DNA of 34,876 bases from Gemmatimonadota bacterium (lineage in GTDB: Bacteria > Gemmatimonadota > Gemmatimonadetes > Gemmatimonadales > GWC2-71-9), in contig JACQVB010000063.1 of assembly GCA_016209985.1 (NCBI GenBank), positions 1 through 34,876 on the forward strand, given 5' to 3'. Below, one piece after another: positions 13,083 to 21,523 of this stretch. The translations under genes and the position numbers were made by a program. The notes below the pieces were generated by a model that was given only the letters and a program-made list of their open reading frames with translations, made no database searches and was not told the DNA's origin. The first letter of the stretch is position 1. Every line of letters starts with the position of its first letter.

Positions 13083-16061
13083 ATGAGATCCGTGTGGAGT
13101 CTGCTCGTCACCGGTCTGATGATCTTCCAGGTGGGCCAGGTCGCCGCCCAGACCCGGCTGATCACCGGCCGAGTCACCGACTCGCTGACGGGCGAGGCCG
13201 TCACGTCGGGACAGGTCATGGTGGAAGGGACCGCCATCACCGCCAGCGTCGGTGGAGACGGCACGTTCACGGTCGCGGCGCCGGCACGGGATGTCACGCT
13301 GTCGGTGCGCAGCATCGGGTTCAAGCGCGGTCAGGTGGCGATGCCCGCCAGCCAGAACGCGGCCACGGTGGCCCTCGAGCGGGATTACTTCCAGCTCGAA
13401 GCGATTGTGGTGACCGGTCAGGCTACCGGCGTCGAGCGGAAAAATCTCGCCAACGCGGTGGCCACGGTCACCGCGGCCGAGTTGGTCAAGGTCCCCCGGG
13501 CCAGCGTGGAGCAATCACTCCAGGGCAAATTGGTCGGCGCCCAAATCCTGAATAACAGCGGCGCCCCGGGCGGCGGATTGACGGTGTACCTTCGGGGTGT
13601 CACCTCCATCATCGGCGCCTACCAACCACTGTATGTCGTCGATGGGGTGGTCGTCAGCAACGCGGAAATTTCTCCGGGAACCAATCCGGTCTCGCGGGCT
13701 GCCGGGGCGGGCCTGGTCGCCAACAACCAGGAGAATCCGGTCAACCGGATCGCCGATCTGAATCCGAATGACATCGAGAACATCGAAGTACTCAAGGGCG
13801 CCTCGGCGTCCGCCATCTACGGCTCCAAGGCCTCCAATGGCGTGATCCTCATTACCACGAAGCGCGGCCGCGTGGGGGCGCCGCAGTTTACCCTCACCCA
13901 ACGTTTGGGCGTTTCAGAAAACTCGCGAAAGTGGGGGTTCCGGGTCTTCAATGACGTGGCGGAAGCCACCACCGTGTTCGCCGGTGCGGGCAACTATTTC
14001 ACCGCGGGCCAGGTATTCGATCACGAAGAAGAGATCTTCCACAAGCCCCTCTCCTACGAGACCTCGCTGGGATTGAGCGGAGGCACCGAGAACACCCAGT
14101 ACTACGTCTCGGGACTGGTCAAGCGGGACGCCGGGATCATCCGCACCACCTTTTACGACAAGCGCTCCCTGCGACTGAACATCGACCAGTCGGTGGGCAA
14201 CCGGATCAGGCTCGGCGTCTCTTCGGAGGTGATCAACTCGGGAGGCAACCGGGGGCTCACCCAGAATGACAACTCGGGTACCAGCCTCTACGGGATCTTG
14301 TTCACCACCCCGACATTCTTCGACGTGCGGGGCAGCTGTGGCGGCGCCAAAACGGCCGCGCTGCGTTGTCCCGATGGCAGTGTTCCCTCGTTCCCGGTCA
14401 ACCCCTACTCGGCCAGCAATCCGCTCCAGAATCTGGCGCTCATGAAACTGAATGAGAGCCTCTGGCGGTTCATTGGAGCAGCGCGCCTCCAGGTGGACGC
14501 CGTGAACACCTCGCGGCACAACGTTCGACTCAGCGCCAACGCCGGGTCGGACCTATTGACCCAGAAAAACGTGGTGTTTTCGCCGCCGGAACTTCAGTTC
14601 GAGCCGGTTGACGGACTGGCGGGAACGTCCGCGCTCTCTTTTAGCCAGAACTTGAATCTCAACGTGAACGGCAACGCCGTCTACACGTTCAAGACTGGCG
14701 GCGGAACCTCCGCAACCACCTCCATCGGCGTCCAGTACGAAACCCGGGATCTGGACATCGACCGGACCGCGTCCCAGGGGTTGGTTGGAGGCCTGCAAGT
14801 CGTCCAGAGCGGAACGGCGGTGCAGATCGGCGAGCAGATCGAGCGGGTGGAGGACTTCGGGTACTTCGCGCAGGAGGAATTCCTGACGTTCGGGGAACGC
14901 CTGCTGCTCACCGCCGGGGGGCGGATGGACAAGAGCAGCAACAATGGCGACCCCGACCAGTGGTTCGTCTATCCCAAGGCCGCTGCGTCGTTCCGCCTGC
15001 CCTCGCTCAAGCGCGGCCTGGTGGACGAGTTCAAGATCCGTGGCGCGTTCGGTGAGTCGGGCAACCAGCCGCTCTTCGGGCAGAAGTACATCCAGCTGGG
15101 AACCGGGAATGTAGGCGGCGTGCCCACCTTCAAGATCCTGGGGACCGCGGGTGCACCGGACATCAAGCCTGAGCGCCAGCGGGAAATCGAGGCCGGCGTT
15201 GATGCGACGTTGTTCGGCAGCCGAGCCAGCCTCGAGATCACGGCCTACGAGAAGAAGATCACCGATCTGCTGCTGCAGCGGACGCTTGCCCCTTCGGAAG
15301 GGTTCAGCAGCCAGATCTTCAACGCCGCGGCTATGCGCACGCGGGGGCTGGAGCTAGGGATGAGCGTCCTGGCGATTCAACGGGCGGGATTCCAGTGGAC
15401 ATCGCGGGCGAACTTTTTCCTCTCCCGCAGCAAGATGACCTCGCTCCCCATTCCGGCCTACGTGGTGGGAAACATCAACCGGGGAGCCATCCGCATTGCG
15501 CCCGACAGCTCGCCCACCCAGCTCACCGGGTATGACTCGCTGCCGGACGGCACGCGGGTCACCAAGATCGTCGGCGACAAGCGGCCGGACTACCACATCG
15601 GGTGGACCAACGAGTTCACGGCCAAGAGCCTGCGGTTCTACCTGTTGTGGGATCACCAAAGGGGAGGGTGGCTGCAGAACGTCACGCTCCTGTTCAACGA
15701 CCTGGCGCAGAATTCGGTGGACTATGCGACGCCGCGGAAGGCCGGAGAGCTCACCGGGAAGCAGCGCTTCGCCGCATTTCCCAGGCAGAGCAAGGTCTAT
15801 CTCCAGTCGACCACCTATCTCAAGCTTCGCGAAGTGACCCTCAGCTACGAACTGCCCGCGTCGGTGGTGCAGGGATTCTGGAGCGGCGCGCGGTATGTGC
15901 GATTGAGCTTGAGCGGGCGGGATCTCCTGACGTTCACGCCATATGTGAGCGGAGATCCTGAGGAAGGCGAGCACCGGGCGGCCGCGGCGGCACCTACCCG
16001 CGACCTGTGGGTGTACCCGCCGAGTCGCAGCCTGTGGTTCTCCATCGACCTGGGATTCTGA
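13083..16061 (+). CDS. SusC/RagA-family TonB-dependent outer-membrane transporter
   Basis: A 992-aa outer-membrane receptor. A signal peptide (about residues 1-22, ending near QVAAQT) is followed by a carboxypeptidase-regulatory-like domain (RLITGRVTDSLTGEAV), then the plug domain with LEAIVVTGQ, VPRASVEQSLQGKLVGAQI and YLRGVTSI...YVVDGVVV, then a beta-barrel to the C-terminal Phe. The ending in aromatic residue F is typical of outer-membrane barrels. Of two candidate ATGs, the one at 13083 has an AAGGGGGG site upstream. The susD-like gene starts two bases after the stop, the classic pair that binds and imports oligosaccharides or peptides. The cargo cannot be told from the sequence. Confidence 0.9.
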   Translation: MRSVWSLLVTGLMIFQVGQVAAQTRLITGRVTDSLTGEAVTSGQVMVEGTAITASVGGDGTFTVAAPARDVTLSVRSIGFKRGQVAMPASQNAATVALERDYFQLEAIVVTGQATGVERKNLANAVATVTAAELVKVPRASVEQSLQGKLVGAQILNNSGAPGGGLTVYLRGVTSIIGAYQPLYVVDGVVVSNAEISPGTNPVSRAAGAGLVANNQENPVNRIADLNPNDIENIEVLKGASASAIYGSKASNGVILITTKRGRVGAPQFTLTQRLGVSENSRKWGFRVFNDVAEATTVFAGAGNYFTAGQVFDHEEEIFHKPLSYETSLGLSGGTENTQYYVSGLVKRDAGIIRTTFYDKRSLRLNIDQSVGNRIRLGVSSEVINSGGNRGLTQNDNSGTSLYGILFTTPTFFDVRGSCGGAKTAALRCPDGSVPSFPVNPYSASNPLQNLALMKLNESLWRFIGAARLQVDAVNTSRHNVRLSANAGSDLLTQKNVVFSPPELQFEPVDGLAGTSALSFSQNLNLNVNGNAVYTFKTGGGTSATTSIGVQYETRDLDIDRTASQGLVGGLQVVQSGTAVQIGEQIERVEDFGYFAQEEFLTFGERLLLTAGGRMDKSSNNGDPDQWFVYPKAAASFRLPSLKRGLVDEFKIRGAFGESGNQPLFGQKYIQLGTGNVGGVPTFKILGTAGAPDIKPERQREIEAGVDATLFGSRASLEITAYEKKITDLLLQRTLAPSEGFSSQIFNAAAMRTRGLELGMSVLAIQRAGFQWTSRANFFLSRSKMTSLPIPAYVVGNINRGAIRIAPDSSPTQLTGYDSLPDGTRVTKIVGDKRPDYHIGWTNEFTAKSLRFYLLWDHQRGGWLQNVTLLFNDLAQNSVDYATPRKAGELTGKQRFAAFPRQSKVYLQSTTYLKLREVTLSYELPASVVQGFWSGARYVRLSLSGRDLLTFTPYVSGDPEEGEHRAAAAAPTRDLWVYPPSRSLWFSIDLGF

Positions 16062-16063
16062 CG

Positions 16064-17488
16064 ATGACCCCGACAACGAGGTATCGCGCCATGCGATCGC
16101 TCCCTTCTCTGACGGCGCTCCTGGCCGGGCTCACGTGGATCGCGTGCAGTCCGGACCTGACGGTAGGCAACAAGAACGCCGGAAGTCTGAACGACTTGGC
16201 AGATAACCCGACCGCGACCGCCGTAGCCACGGCCACCCAAGGGATTTTCGACCAGTCCCGGAACCTATTGGCGCAATTCTATATCGTCTTCACCGGTGAA
16301 CTGGGGCGGGAGGGCTACTGCATGGACCCGACGAACCCTGATTGTGTCACTCACCCACTAATCGAGGGTCCGGACCCGGGTCGCTACGAGGTTACCAGTC
16401 TATACTACCCCCCATGGGTGCCGATCCGGATGGCCAACGTGGTGCTCAAATCGGTCGAGCGGGTTGCCGGCCTTACGGACCAACAGAAGGAGGGAGTCCG
16501 CGGGGCGGCGAAGACCATGAAGGCGCTGAATTTCATCTACCTCATCGGAGTGTTCGATCAAAGCGGACTGCCGATTGACGTGGACCGCGAGCCCGGCAGC
16601 GCTTTGGCACCGGTGGTGAGCAAAGCCGAGGTCTTTACCTACATCGGCCAGCTGCTCGATCAGGCCAAGACCCATTTACAGGGGGCGGGCGCGACCTTCG
16701 CGTTCCGCTTGCCGCCCGGTTTCGCGGGGTTCACCACCCCCGCAACATTCCTGCAGTTCAATCGCGCGCTCAGGACCCGCGTAGACATATATGCCAATAA
16801 CTATTCAGCGGCTCTCACCGATGTGTCGGAGTCGTTCATCAACACATCGCAAGGGACGCTGACGAACATGAACTTGGGGGTCTACCACAGCTTCGGCACC
16901 GCCTCCGGTGATGTCGCGTTGCAGCAGTTCGTGTACGACCCCACCAGCCGGATCGTCATGGCGCACGCCGCCCTGGAGACCGATGCCCAACTTCGGGCCG
17001 ATGGCACCGCCGATTTGCGCTACCAGCGGAAGGTCACGCGCGTCACGCGGCGTACGCTCCAGGGTGTAACCGCGGACCTCGGGTTCACGATCTATAACAG
17101 CCCGAGCGCGCCCGTTCCCATCATTCGTAACGAGGAGCTTGTTCTGTTGCGGGCCGAGGCCAACATCGCACTGGGGAACACCTCGGCGGCGATTGCGGAC
17201 ATCAACTTCGTCCGTGCAGCCTCAGGGGGGCTCCCAGCCATCAGCGACCCCTACGTACCGGTGGGCAACCAGCCGGCGGCGTTGCTGGACGAAGTGCTGT
17301 ACGAGAAACGGTACTCGCTGTTGTGGGAGGGACACCGCTGGATCGACATGCGGCATTACGGCAAGCTGGCGGAGCTGCCCAAGTATGCGGCAAACCATCG
17401 GATTTACCCGTACTGGCCTCTCGCGCAGGCGGAGTGCGTGCCGCGGACTCCGCCTCCGGCGGGCTGCACAACGCCAACGCCGCTCTGA
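16064..17488 (+). CDS. SusD/RagB-family nutrient-binding lipoprotein
   Basis: A 474-aa outer-membrane lipoprotein, partner of the SusC-like transporter. The N-terminal hydrophobic stretch ends in WIAC-SP, an imperfect lipobox whose cysteine is the likely lipid anchor. The rest has the helix-rich SusD pattern (TPR-like repeats), including RNEELVLLRAEANIALGN and a C-terminal LYEKRYSLLWEGHRWIDMRH, a signature of SusD/RagB. The ATG at 16064 lies two bases after susC. It should cap the transporter and capture the ligand. A strong terminator hairpin follows 23 bp after the stop. Confidence 0.87.
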   Translation: MTPTTRYRAMRSLPSLTALLAGLTWIACSPDLTVGNKNAGSLNDLADNPTATAVATATQGIFDQSRNLLAQFYIVFTGELGREGYCMDPTNPDCVTHPLIEGPDPGRYEVTSLYYPPWVPIRMANVVLKSVERVAGLTDQQKEGVRGAAKTMKALNFIYLIGVFDQSGLPIDVDREPGSALAPVVSKAEVFTYIGQLLDQAKTHLQGAGATFAFRLPPGFAGFTTPATFLQFNRALRTRVDIYANNYSAALTDVSESFINTSQGTLTNMNLGVYHSFGTASGDVALQQFVYDPTSRIVMAHAALETDAQLRADGTADLRYQRKVTRVTRRTLQGVTADLGFTIYNSPSAPVPIIRNEELVLLRAEANIALGNTSAAIADINFVRAASGGLPAISDPYVPVGNQPAALLDEVLYEKRYSLLWEGHRWIDMRHYGKLAELPKYAANHRIYPYWPLAQAECVPRTPPPAGCTTPTPL

Positions 17489-17511
17489 CGCATAATCTGA
17501 GGTGAAATTGG

Positions 17512-17540
17512 AGGGTCCCCCCGCGTGGCGGGGGGACCCT
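17512..17540 (+). terminator. Strong intrinsic-type terminator hairpin after the susCD pair
   Basis: Perfect 13-bp arms, AGGGTCCCCCCGC (17512-17524) and GCGGGGGGACCCT (17528-17540), with a GTG loop, are followed by GGTTTATT. The position just after the susD stop fits a terminator. It also lies at the 3' end of the antisense Y1 transposase remnant. Confidence 0.75.
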
Positions 17541-17543
17541 GGT

Positions 17544-17858
17544 TTATTCGGATCGGGCCTTGCCAAGTGCACCCTTGGCCCATTTCCGCTCGCAGTGCTC
17601 AGCGTGTCCTTCCCGATTGGCCAGCGTAGCGCTGCCACCCTTGAATCGCTGCAAGAGACGCGGGATGCTCGTCGAAGGGTGGAGCCGCAGGAACAGGTGG
17701 AGGTGACTCTTGACGATTCCGATCTCGATGACACGCGCACGTTCCTGCTGGGCGACGGTGCAGAGAAACCTCCGAAGAAAACGCGCGATCCGATCGTCAA
17801 TCAGCAGTTCCCGACCGCGCGTGGTCCACGTCACGTGTACGTAGATGCGGTGGCGCAC
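17544..17858 (-). pseudogene. Truncated Y1/IS200-like (REP-associated tyrosine) transposase
   Basis: A 104-aa frame beginning MRHRIYVHVTWTTRGRELL, the start typical of Y1-type transposases of the IS200/REP-associated family. The HUH metal motif is visible as SHLHLFLRL, and LQRFKGGSA follows. Intact relatives then have a WAKGY-type segment that carries or precedes the catalytic tyrosine. Here the frame ends WAKGALGKARSE, so the tyrosine region is missing and the protein is cut short, probably by a deletion. It can be expected to be inactive. It lies antisense between the susCD terminator and the serine hydrolase gene. A REP/BIME-like element is present at 27053-27164 in the same window. Confidence 0.7.
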
Positions 17859-17881
17859 GCCCGAATCTGAACGACTACCAG

Positions 17882-17911
17882 TTGAAAAACGGCGTCCTTT
17901 ATACGCATACT
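17882..17911 (+). promoter_or_regulatory. Candidate promoter of the serine hydrolase
   Basis: TTGAAA (17882-17887) and CATACT (17906-17911) are separated by 18 nt, just upstream of the ATG at 17921. The transcript would have almost no leader. The call rests on box similarity alone. Confidence 0.3.
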
Positions 17912-17920
17912 CAATCAGAA

Positions 17921-19261
17921 ATGTGCGGCCAGTCAGTTGTACTGACAGTTAGCCGAGCCGCGGCTCTCAGCCGCGATTGGGGCAGCCGGATATCCCGGCT
18001 CCTCTTTGCCGCCGCGTTCCTCGCGGCCGCCACCGCGCTCCACGCCCAGCAGCTCACCTTCTCGGCCGACCGCGTGGGGCGGATCGATCGGGCCATGCAG
18101 TCGTATGTGGATTCAGGCTTCATCGCCGGCGCCGCAACGCTGGTGATGCAGCACGGCCGAGTGGTGTATCAGGGCGCGTATGGCTGGGCGGACCGCGAGC
18201 GAGGCCGCAAGATGAGCGGCGATGCCATCTTCCGTATCGCGTCGCAATCGAAGGCCGTGACCGCGGTCGCGGTCATGATGCTGGTGGAAGAAGGCAGGAT
18301 CGCGCTCGGCGAACCGGTCTCCCGCTACATGCCGACGTTCGCGCGCACCGCAGTCGTGGCGAGGAGTGACAGCGCGCGCTCGCTGGTTCCGGCCAAACGC
18401 CTCATCTCGATTCGGGACCTGCTCACCCACACCGCCGGTATCTCCTACGGCACCGACCCGCAGGTGGCGGCGCTGTACGAGGCCAAGGGCCTGGGGCCCG
18501 CGGCGGGATTCGGCTGGTACCTGGCCGACAAGGCAGAGCCGATCTGCGTCACCATGGATCGACTGGGGAGTCTGCCGTTCGTGGCGCAACCCGGTGAAGC
18601 GTTCGTCTATGGCTACAGCACCGACATCCTGGGCTGTGTGGTCGAACGAGTTTCGGGGATGCCGTTGGACCAGTTCTTTCGCCAGCGCGTCTTCGATCCG
18701 TTGGGCATGCCCGACACCTACTTCTATCTCCCGGAGGACAAGCGCAGCCGGCTGGCCGCCGTCTATGCGCCGGATGAATCCGGAAAACTCTCCCGCGCGG
18801 TGCTCGGCTCGCGCGGGCAGGGGCACTATGTGGAAGGCCCCCGTGCCAGTTTCGCCGGCGGCGCCGGGCTGCTCTCCACCACCCACGACTACGCGCGTTT
18901 CCTGCAAATGCTCCTGAACGGTGGCGAGCTGGATGGCGTCCGCCTGCTGAGCCCGACCACGGTAGGCTTGATGACGGCGAATCAGGTCGGGACGCTCTAT
19001 TCACCCGACGGCTACGGTTTTGGGCTGGGTTTCCGCACCACGGAACGCCTCGGGGGCGGCGGATTGCCGTTCTCGATCGGAAGCTATGGCTGGGGTGGCG
19101 CCTACCAGTCCACCTACTGGGTAGATCCGGCGCAGGGACTCGTCGCGCTCTTCATGTCCCAGCACTTGCCTAACGTGCAGCCGAACGTCGCCAATCGGTT
19201 CGTCTGGCTGGTCTATCAGGCGATGGTGCCGGGCCCTGCGCCGACGACTAATCCGGCATGA
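17921..19261 (+). CDS. Secreted serine hydrolase, beta-lactamase/class C fold
   Basis: A 446-aa protein. The active-site SxxK is SQSK, with catalytic Ser108 and Lys111. The second element is Tyr230 in FVYGYSTDILG, matching the Tyr of EstB-type esterases and class C enzymes. The third element, normally KTG or HxG, is in YGWGGAY near the C-terminus. Residues about 27-43 form a signal peptide after a basic region, ending near ALHAQQ, so the enzyme acts in the periplasm or outside. The ATG at 17921 gives an unusually long n-region, and hairpins lie in its first codons. An esterase or D-peptidase role is more likely than antibiotic resistance, but the substrate is unknown. Confidence 0.85.
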   Translation: MCGQSVVLTVSRAAALSRDWGSRISRLLFAAAFLAAATALHAQQLTFSADRVGRIDRAMQSYVDSGFIAGAATLVMQHGRVVYQGAYGWADRERGRKMSGDAIFRIASQSKAVTAVAVMMLVEEGRIALGEPVSRYMPTFARTAVVARSDSARSLVPAKRLISIRDLLTHTAGISYGTDPQVAALYEAKGLGPAAGFGWYLADKAEPICVTMDRLGSLPFVAQPGEAFVYGYSTDILGCVVERVSGMPLDQFFRQRVFDPLGMPDTYFYLPEDKRSRLAAVYAPDESGKLSRAVLGSRGQGHYVEGPRASFAGGAGLLSTTHDYARFLQMLLNGGELDGVRLLSPTTVGLMTANQVGTLYSPDGYGFGLGFRTTERLGGGGLPFSIGSYGWGGAYQSTYWVDPAQGLVALFMSQHLPNVQPNVANRFVWLVYQAMVPGPAPTTNPA

Positions 19262-19333
19262 TGGTGTGCCTGCGTCCAGCTTCGCCGGAGAGGCGACCCC
19301 TCGGGCAGCCACGTCAGGTCATGATCATTGCGC

Positions 19334-19777
19334 CTACCTGGTCGTCAGCCCTTTCTCGCAGTCCGCCTGTGCAAAGGTGACGCTGCCCGCTGGTTGGTTA
19401 TTTCTGTCGACGTAGAAGTAGCTGACGGTGAACCCGTAATCCATCGCCTTCCGGTAGCTCTTGTTCGCGCAGGTTTCCTCCCGCAGCCTCGGCGCGGCTT
19501 CGCCCATAATTCCTACCTGAGAAAACTCAGCATACGTCAGAGTTGAGATCTTGTACCGGTTCACTACACCGCTATTGGTGACGTCGACTCGGAGGAGCGT
19601 GGTCTCCGCATCGAGTCTCTTCGGCAAGTCCCGGTTAACCATGTCTGCCACCTTGCGGAGTATTTCCAGATTCTTTTCCCGGGAGCCCGTGAATTCCACG
19701 CCCGGCCGGCTGAACATGCGGCGGCCGATCATGGCTCCGATCACAATCAGGGTGAGCGAGATGACGAAGGTCTTCAT
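19334..19777 (-). CDS. Small membrane-anchored protein of unknown function
   Basis: A 147-aa protein with one N-terminal hydrophobic segment (residues about 4-18) and a soluble part containing two cysteines (in EETCANKSY and QADCEKG), which may form a disulfide. The middle reads as alternating strands (NRYKISTLTYAEFSQ, then FTVSYFYVDRNNQPAG). No domain is recognised. It is convergent with the serine hydrolase and its end is about 70 bp from that gene. Lower G+C than its neighbours is compatible with a gene from elsewhere. The signal and topology are visible; the function is not. Confidence 0.65.
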   Translation of the reverse strand: MKTFVISLTLIVIGAMIGRRMFSRPGVEFTGSREKNLEILRKVADMVNRDLPKRLDAETTLLRVDVTNSGVVNRYKISTLTYAEFSQVGIMGEAAPRLREETCANKSYRKAMDYGFTVSYFYVDRNNQPAGSVTFAQADCEKGLTTR

Positions 19778-20083
19778 GGGAATTGTCCCGAGGTTACCAG
19801 TCTCTCAACCTGTTCCGCCTTCATGGGGAATCTCCGCGAAGGACGGATTGCGCCTCATATATACAGGTAGGACCTGAGGTTGGGAAGGACGCCTAACAAG
19901 TTGCACGCGGTGAGCGCCGCCGAATAAGAAATTCTTAGCCTCTCTTCGCCGAGAGGATATGGCTCCAACTCGCGGCTTGCGCGCGAACGTACGGTGAGCA
20001 CATTACCTAAACCGCAGCGACTAGTACCGCAAGCCACACAGGTCCAGGGGCCAGGACCACGCCTTAGAAACGGAGCGAATCCC
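19778..20083. other. Intergenic region upstream of the amidohydrolase gene
   Basis: About 306 bp. It carries three short inverted repeats: CAGGT-AGG-ACCTG (19864-19876), TAAGAA-A-TTCTTA (19925-19937) and CCTCTC-TTCGCC-GAGAGG (19939-19956). A promoter is expected here for the plus-strand genes, but no clear -35/-10 pair was found. The palindromes are candidate operator sites or hairpins. Confidence 0.4.
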
Positions 20084-21523
20084 ATGCGTGCCGTACTCCC
20101 ATTAGCGGGGCTCATTCTTGCTGGGGTAACCAACCTGTCTGCGCAAGCTGCGGCCTCGCTGTCGCCCCAGGTGCGGGAATTTGTCTCGGTGGATGCGCCC
20201 GTGGTGGCGTTGACTCACGTACAACTCATCGATGGCACAGGGGGACCGGTCGCCGGCGACCAGACGGTCATCATAGCCAACGGAAGGATCCAGGCGGTGG
20301 GGCGGAGCGGTGCGGTGCAAGTCCCCGCCGGTGCAACGGTCCTGGAACTGCCGGGACACACCGTGATCCCGGGGATCGTGGGGTTGCACGACCATATCGT
20401 CTACGAGACCAACAACCGCATCGTCGACCTGAACTTCACCGGCCCCCGGTTGTACCTCGCCGGCGGAGTCACCACCATCCGGACCAATGGAGCGCTCGAG
20501 CCGTATTCGGAATTGGGCCTGAAGCACGAGATCGAAGAAGGGAAGAGCCCCGGCCCGCGCATGCACATCTCCGGCCCCCATATCTCCGGTGGTGGACCAT
20601 TCGATATAGGCCTTCCGGGCAACCGAGTGCTCTGGTTCCGCTTCGTGAAAACACCTGAAGAGGCACGCCGCGTGGTGGCCTACTGGACGCAGGAAGGCGC
20701 CGATTGGTTCAAGCTGTACACCAGAATCACCCGGGCGGCCGCGGCCGCGGTGGTCGATGAGGCGCATAAGCGTGGCGCCAAGGCGATGGGTCACCTCTGC
20801 TCCATCACCTTCCGCGAGGCGGCTGCGCTGGGGATGGACAACGTAGACCACGGGTTCCTGACGAACACCGACTACGATCCACTGAAGCAACCGGACCAAT
20901 GCCCCGGCGACTACCGTCAGCGACTGGTGGCCGTTGACATCAATTCCGACGAGGTCCGGGCGACGTTCCGGGACCTGGTGGCCAAGCATGTCGCGATGAC
21001 GGGCACACCCGCCGCGTTCGAAGCGAGTATTCCCAATCGCCCGCCGCTAGATCAGCGGGTGCTGGACGCACTGGACCCCGAAGTTCGGGCGGAGTACCTC
21101 GGAGTCCGGAACCAGCGGGCAATGAGCAGGGATACGACCCCGCTCCTGCTCTTTCGGAAAGCGCTGCAGTACGAGGTCGCCTTCGTGAAGGCTGGAGGAT
21201 TGCTCGCGGCCGGAGAGGACCCGAGCAACGGCAACCTTCCGGGGTTCGGCGACCAGCGCAACTACGAGTTGTACGTCGAAGCCGGGTTCACTCCGGCGCA
21301 AGCGGTGCAGGTCATGACGGCCAACGGAGCCAAAGTGCTGGGAGAATCTGATTCGCTTGGCACGGTAACCGCCGGAAAGCTGGCCGATCTCGTGGTCATT
21401 GACGGCGATCCGGTGGCCAACCCGGCCGACATCAAGAAAGTGGTGACCGTGTTCAAAGGCGGTGTGGGATATGACTCGGCCAAGCTGATCGCGTCGGTAC
21501 GGGGACTGGTCGGGGTACGGTGA
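20084..21523 (+). CDS. Secreted metal-dependent amidohydrolase
   Basis: A 479-aa protein of the imidazolonepropionase/prolidase-like branch of the amidohydrolase superfamily. A signal peptide (about residues 1-20, MRAVLPLAGLILAGVTNLSA) directs export. The HxH metal motif LHDH is at His102/His104, a likely bridging Lys is in WFKLY, later His ligands are in AMGHLCS and NVDHGF, and the catalytic Asp is in AGEDPSNGN. The C-terminal region LADLVVIDGDPVANPADI is family-typical. The ATG at 20084 has a GGAG site; a longer frame from 19994 lacks the signal-peptide start. Likely hydrolyses a dipeptide, amide or cyclic imide. The stop overlaps the next gene by four bases. Confidence 0.87.
   Translation: MRAVLPLAGLILAGVTNLSAQAAASLSPQVREFVSVDAPVVALTHVQLIDGTGGPVAGDQTVIIANGRIQAVGRSGAVQVPAGATVLELPGHTVIPGIVGLHDHIVYETNNRIVDLNFTGPRLYLAGGVTTIRTNGALEPYSELGLKHEIEEGKSPGPRMHISGPHISGGGPFDIGLPGNRVLWFRFVKTPEEARRVVAYWTQEGADWFKLYTRITRAAAAAVVDEAHKRGAKAMGHLCSITFREAAALGMDNVDHGFLTNTDYDPLKQPDQCPGDYRQRLVAVDINSDEVRATFRDLVAKHVAMTGTPAAFEASIPNRPPLDQRVLDALDPEVRAEYLGVRNQRAMSRDTTPLLLFRKALQYEVAFVKAGGLLAAGEDPSNGNLPGFGDQRNYELYVEAGFTPAQAVQVMTANGAKVLGESDSLGTVTAGKLADLVVIDGDPVANPADIKKVVTVFKGGVGYDSAKLIASVRGLVGVR

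Noticed and set aside
17921-19261. Antibiotic-resistance beta-lactamase
   Set aside because: The fold motifs are present, but the third motif is WGG rather than KTG, and the Tyr context matches esterase-type members. A resistance role is not supported.
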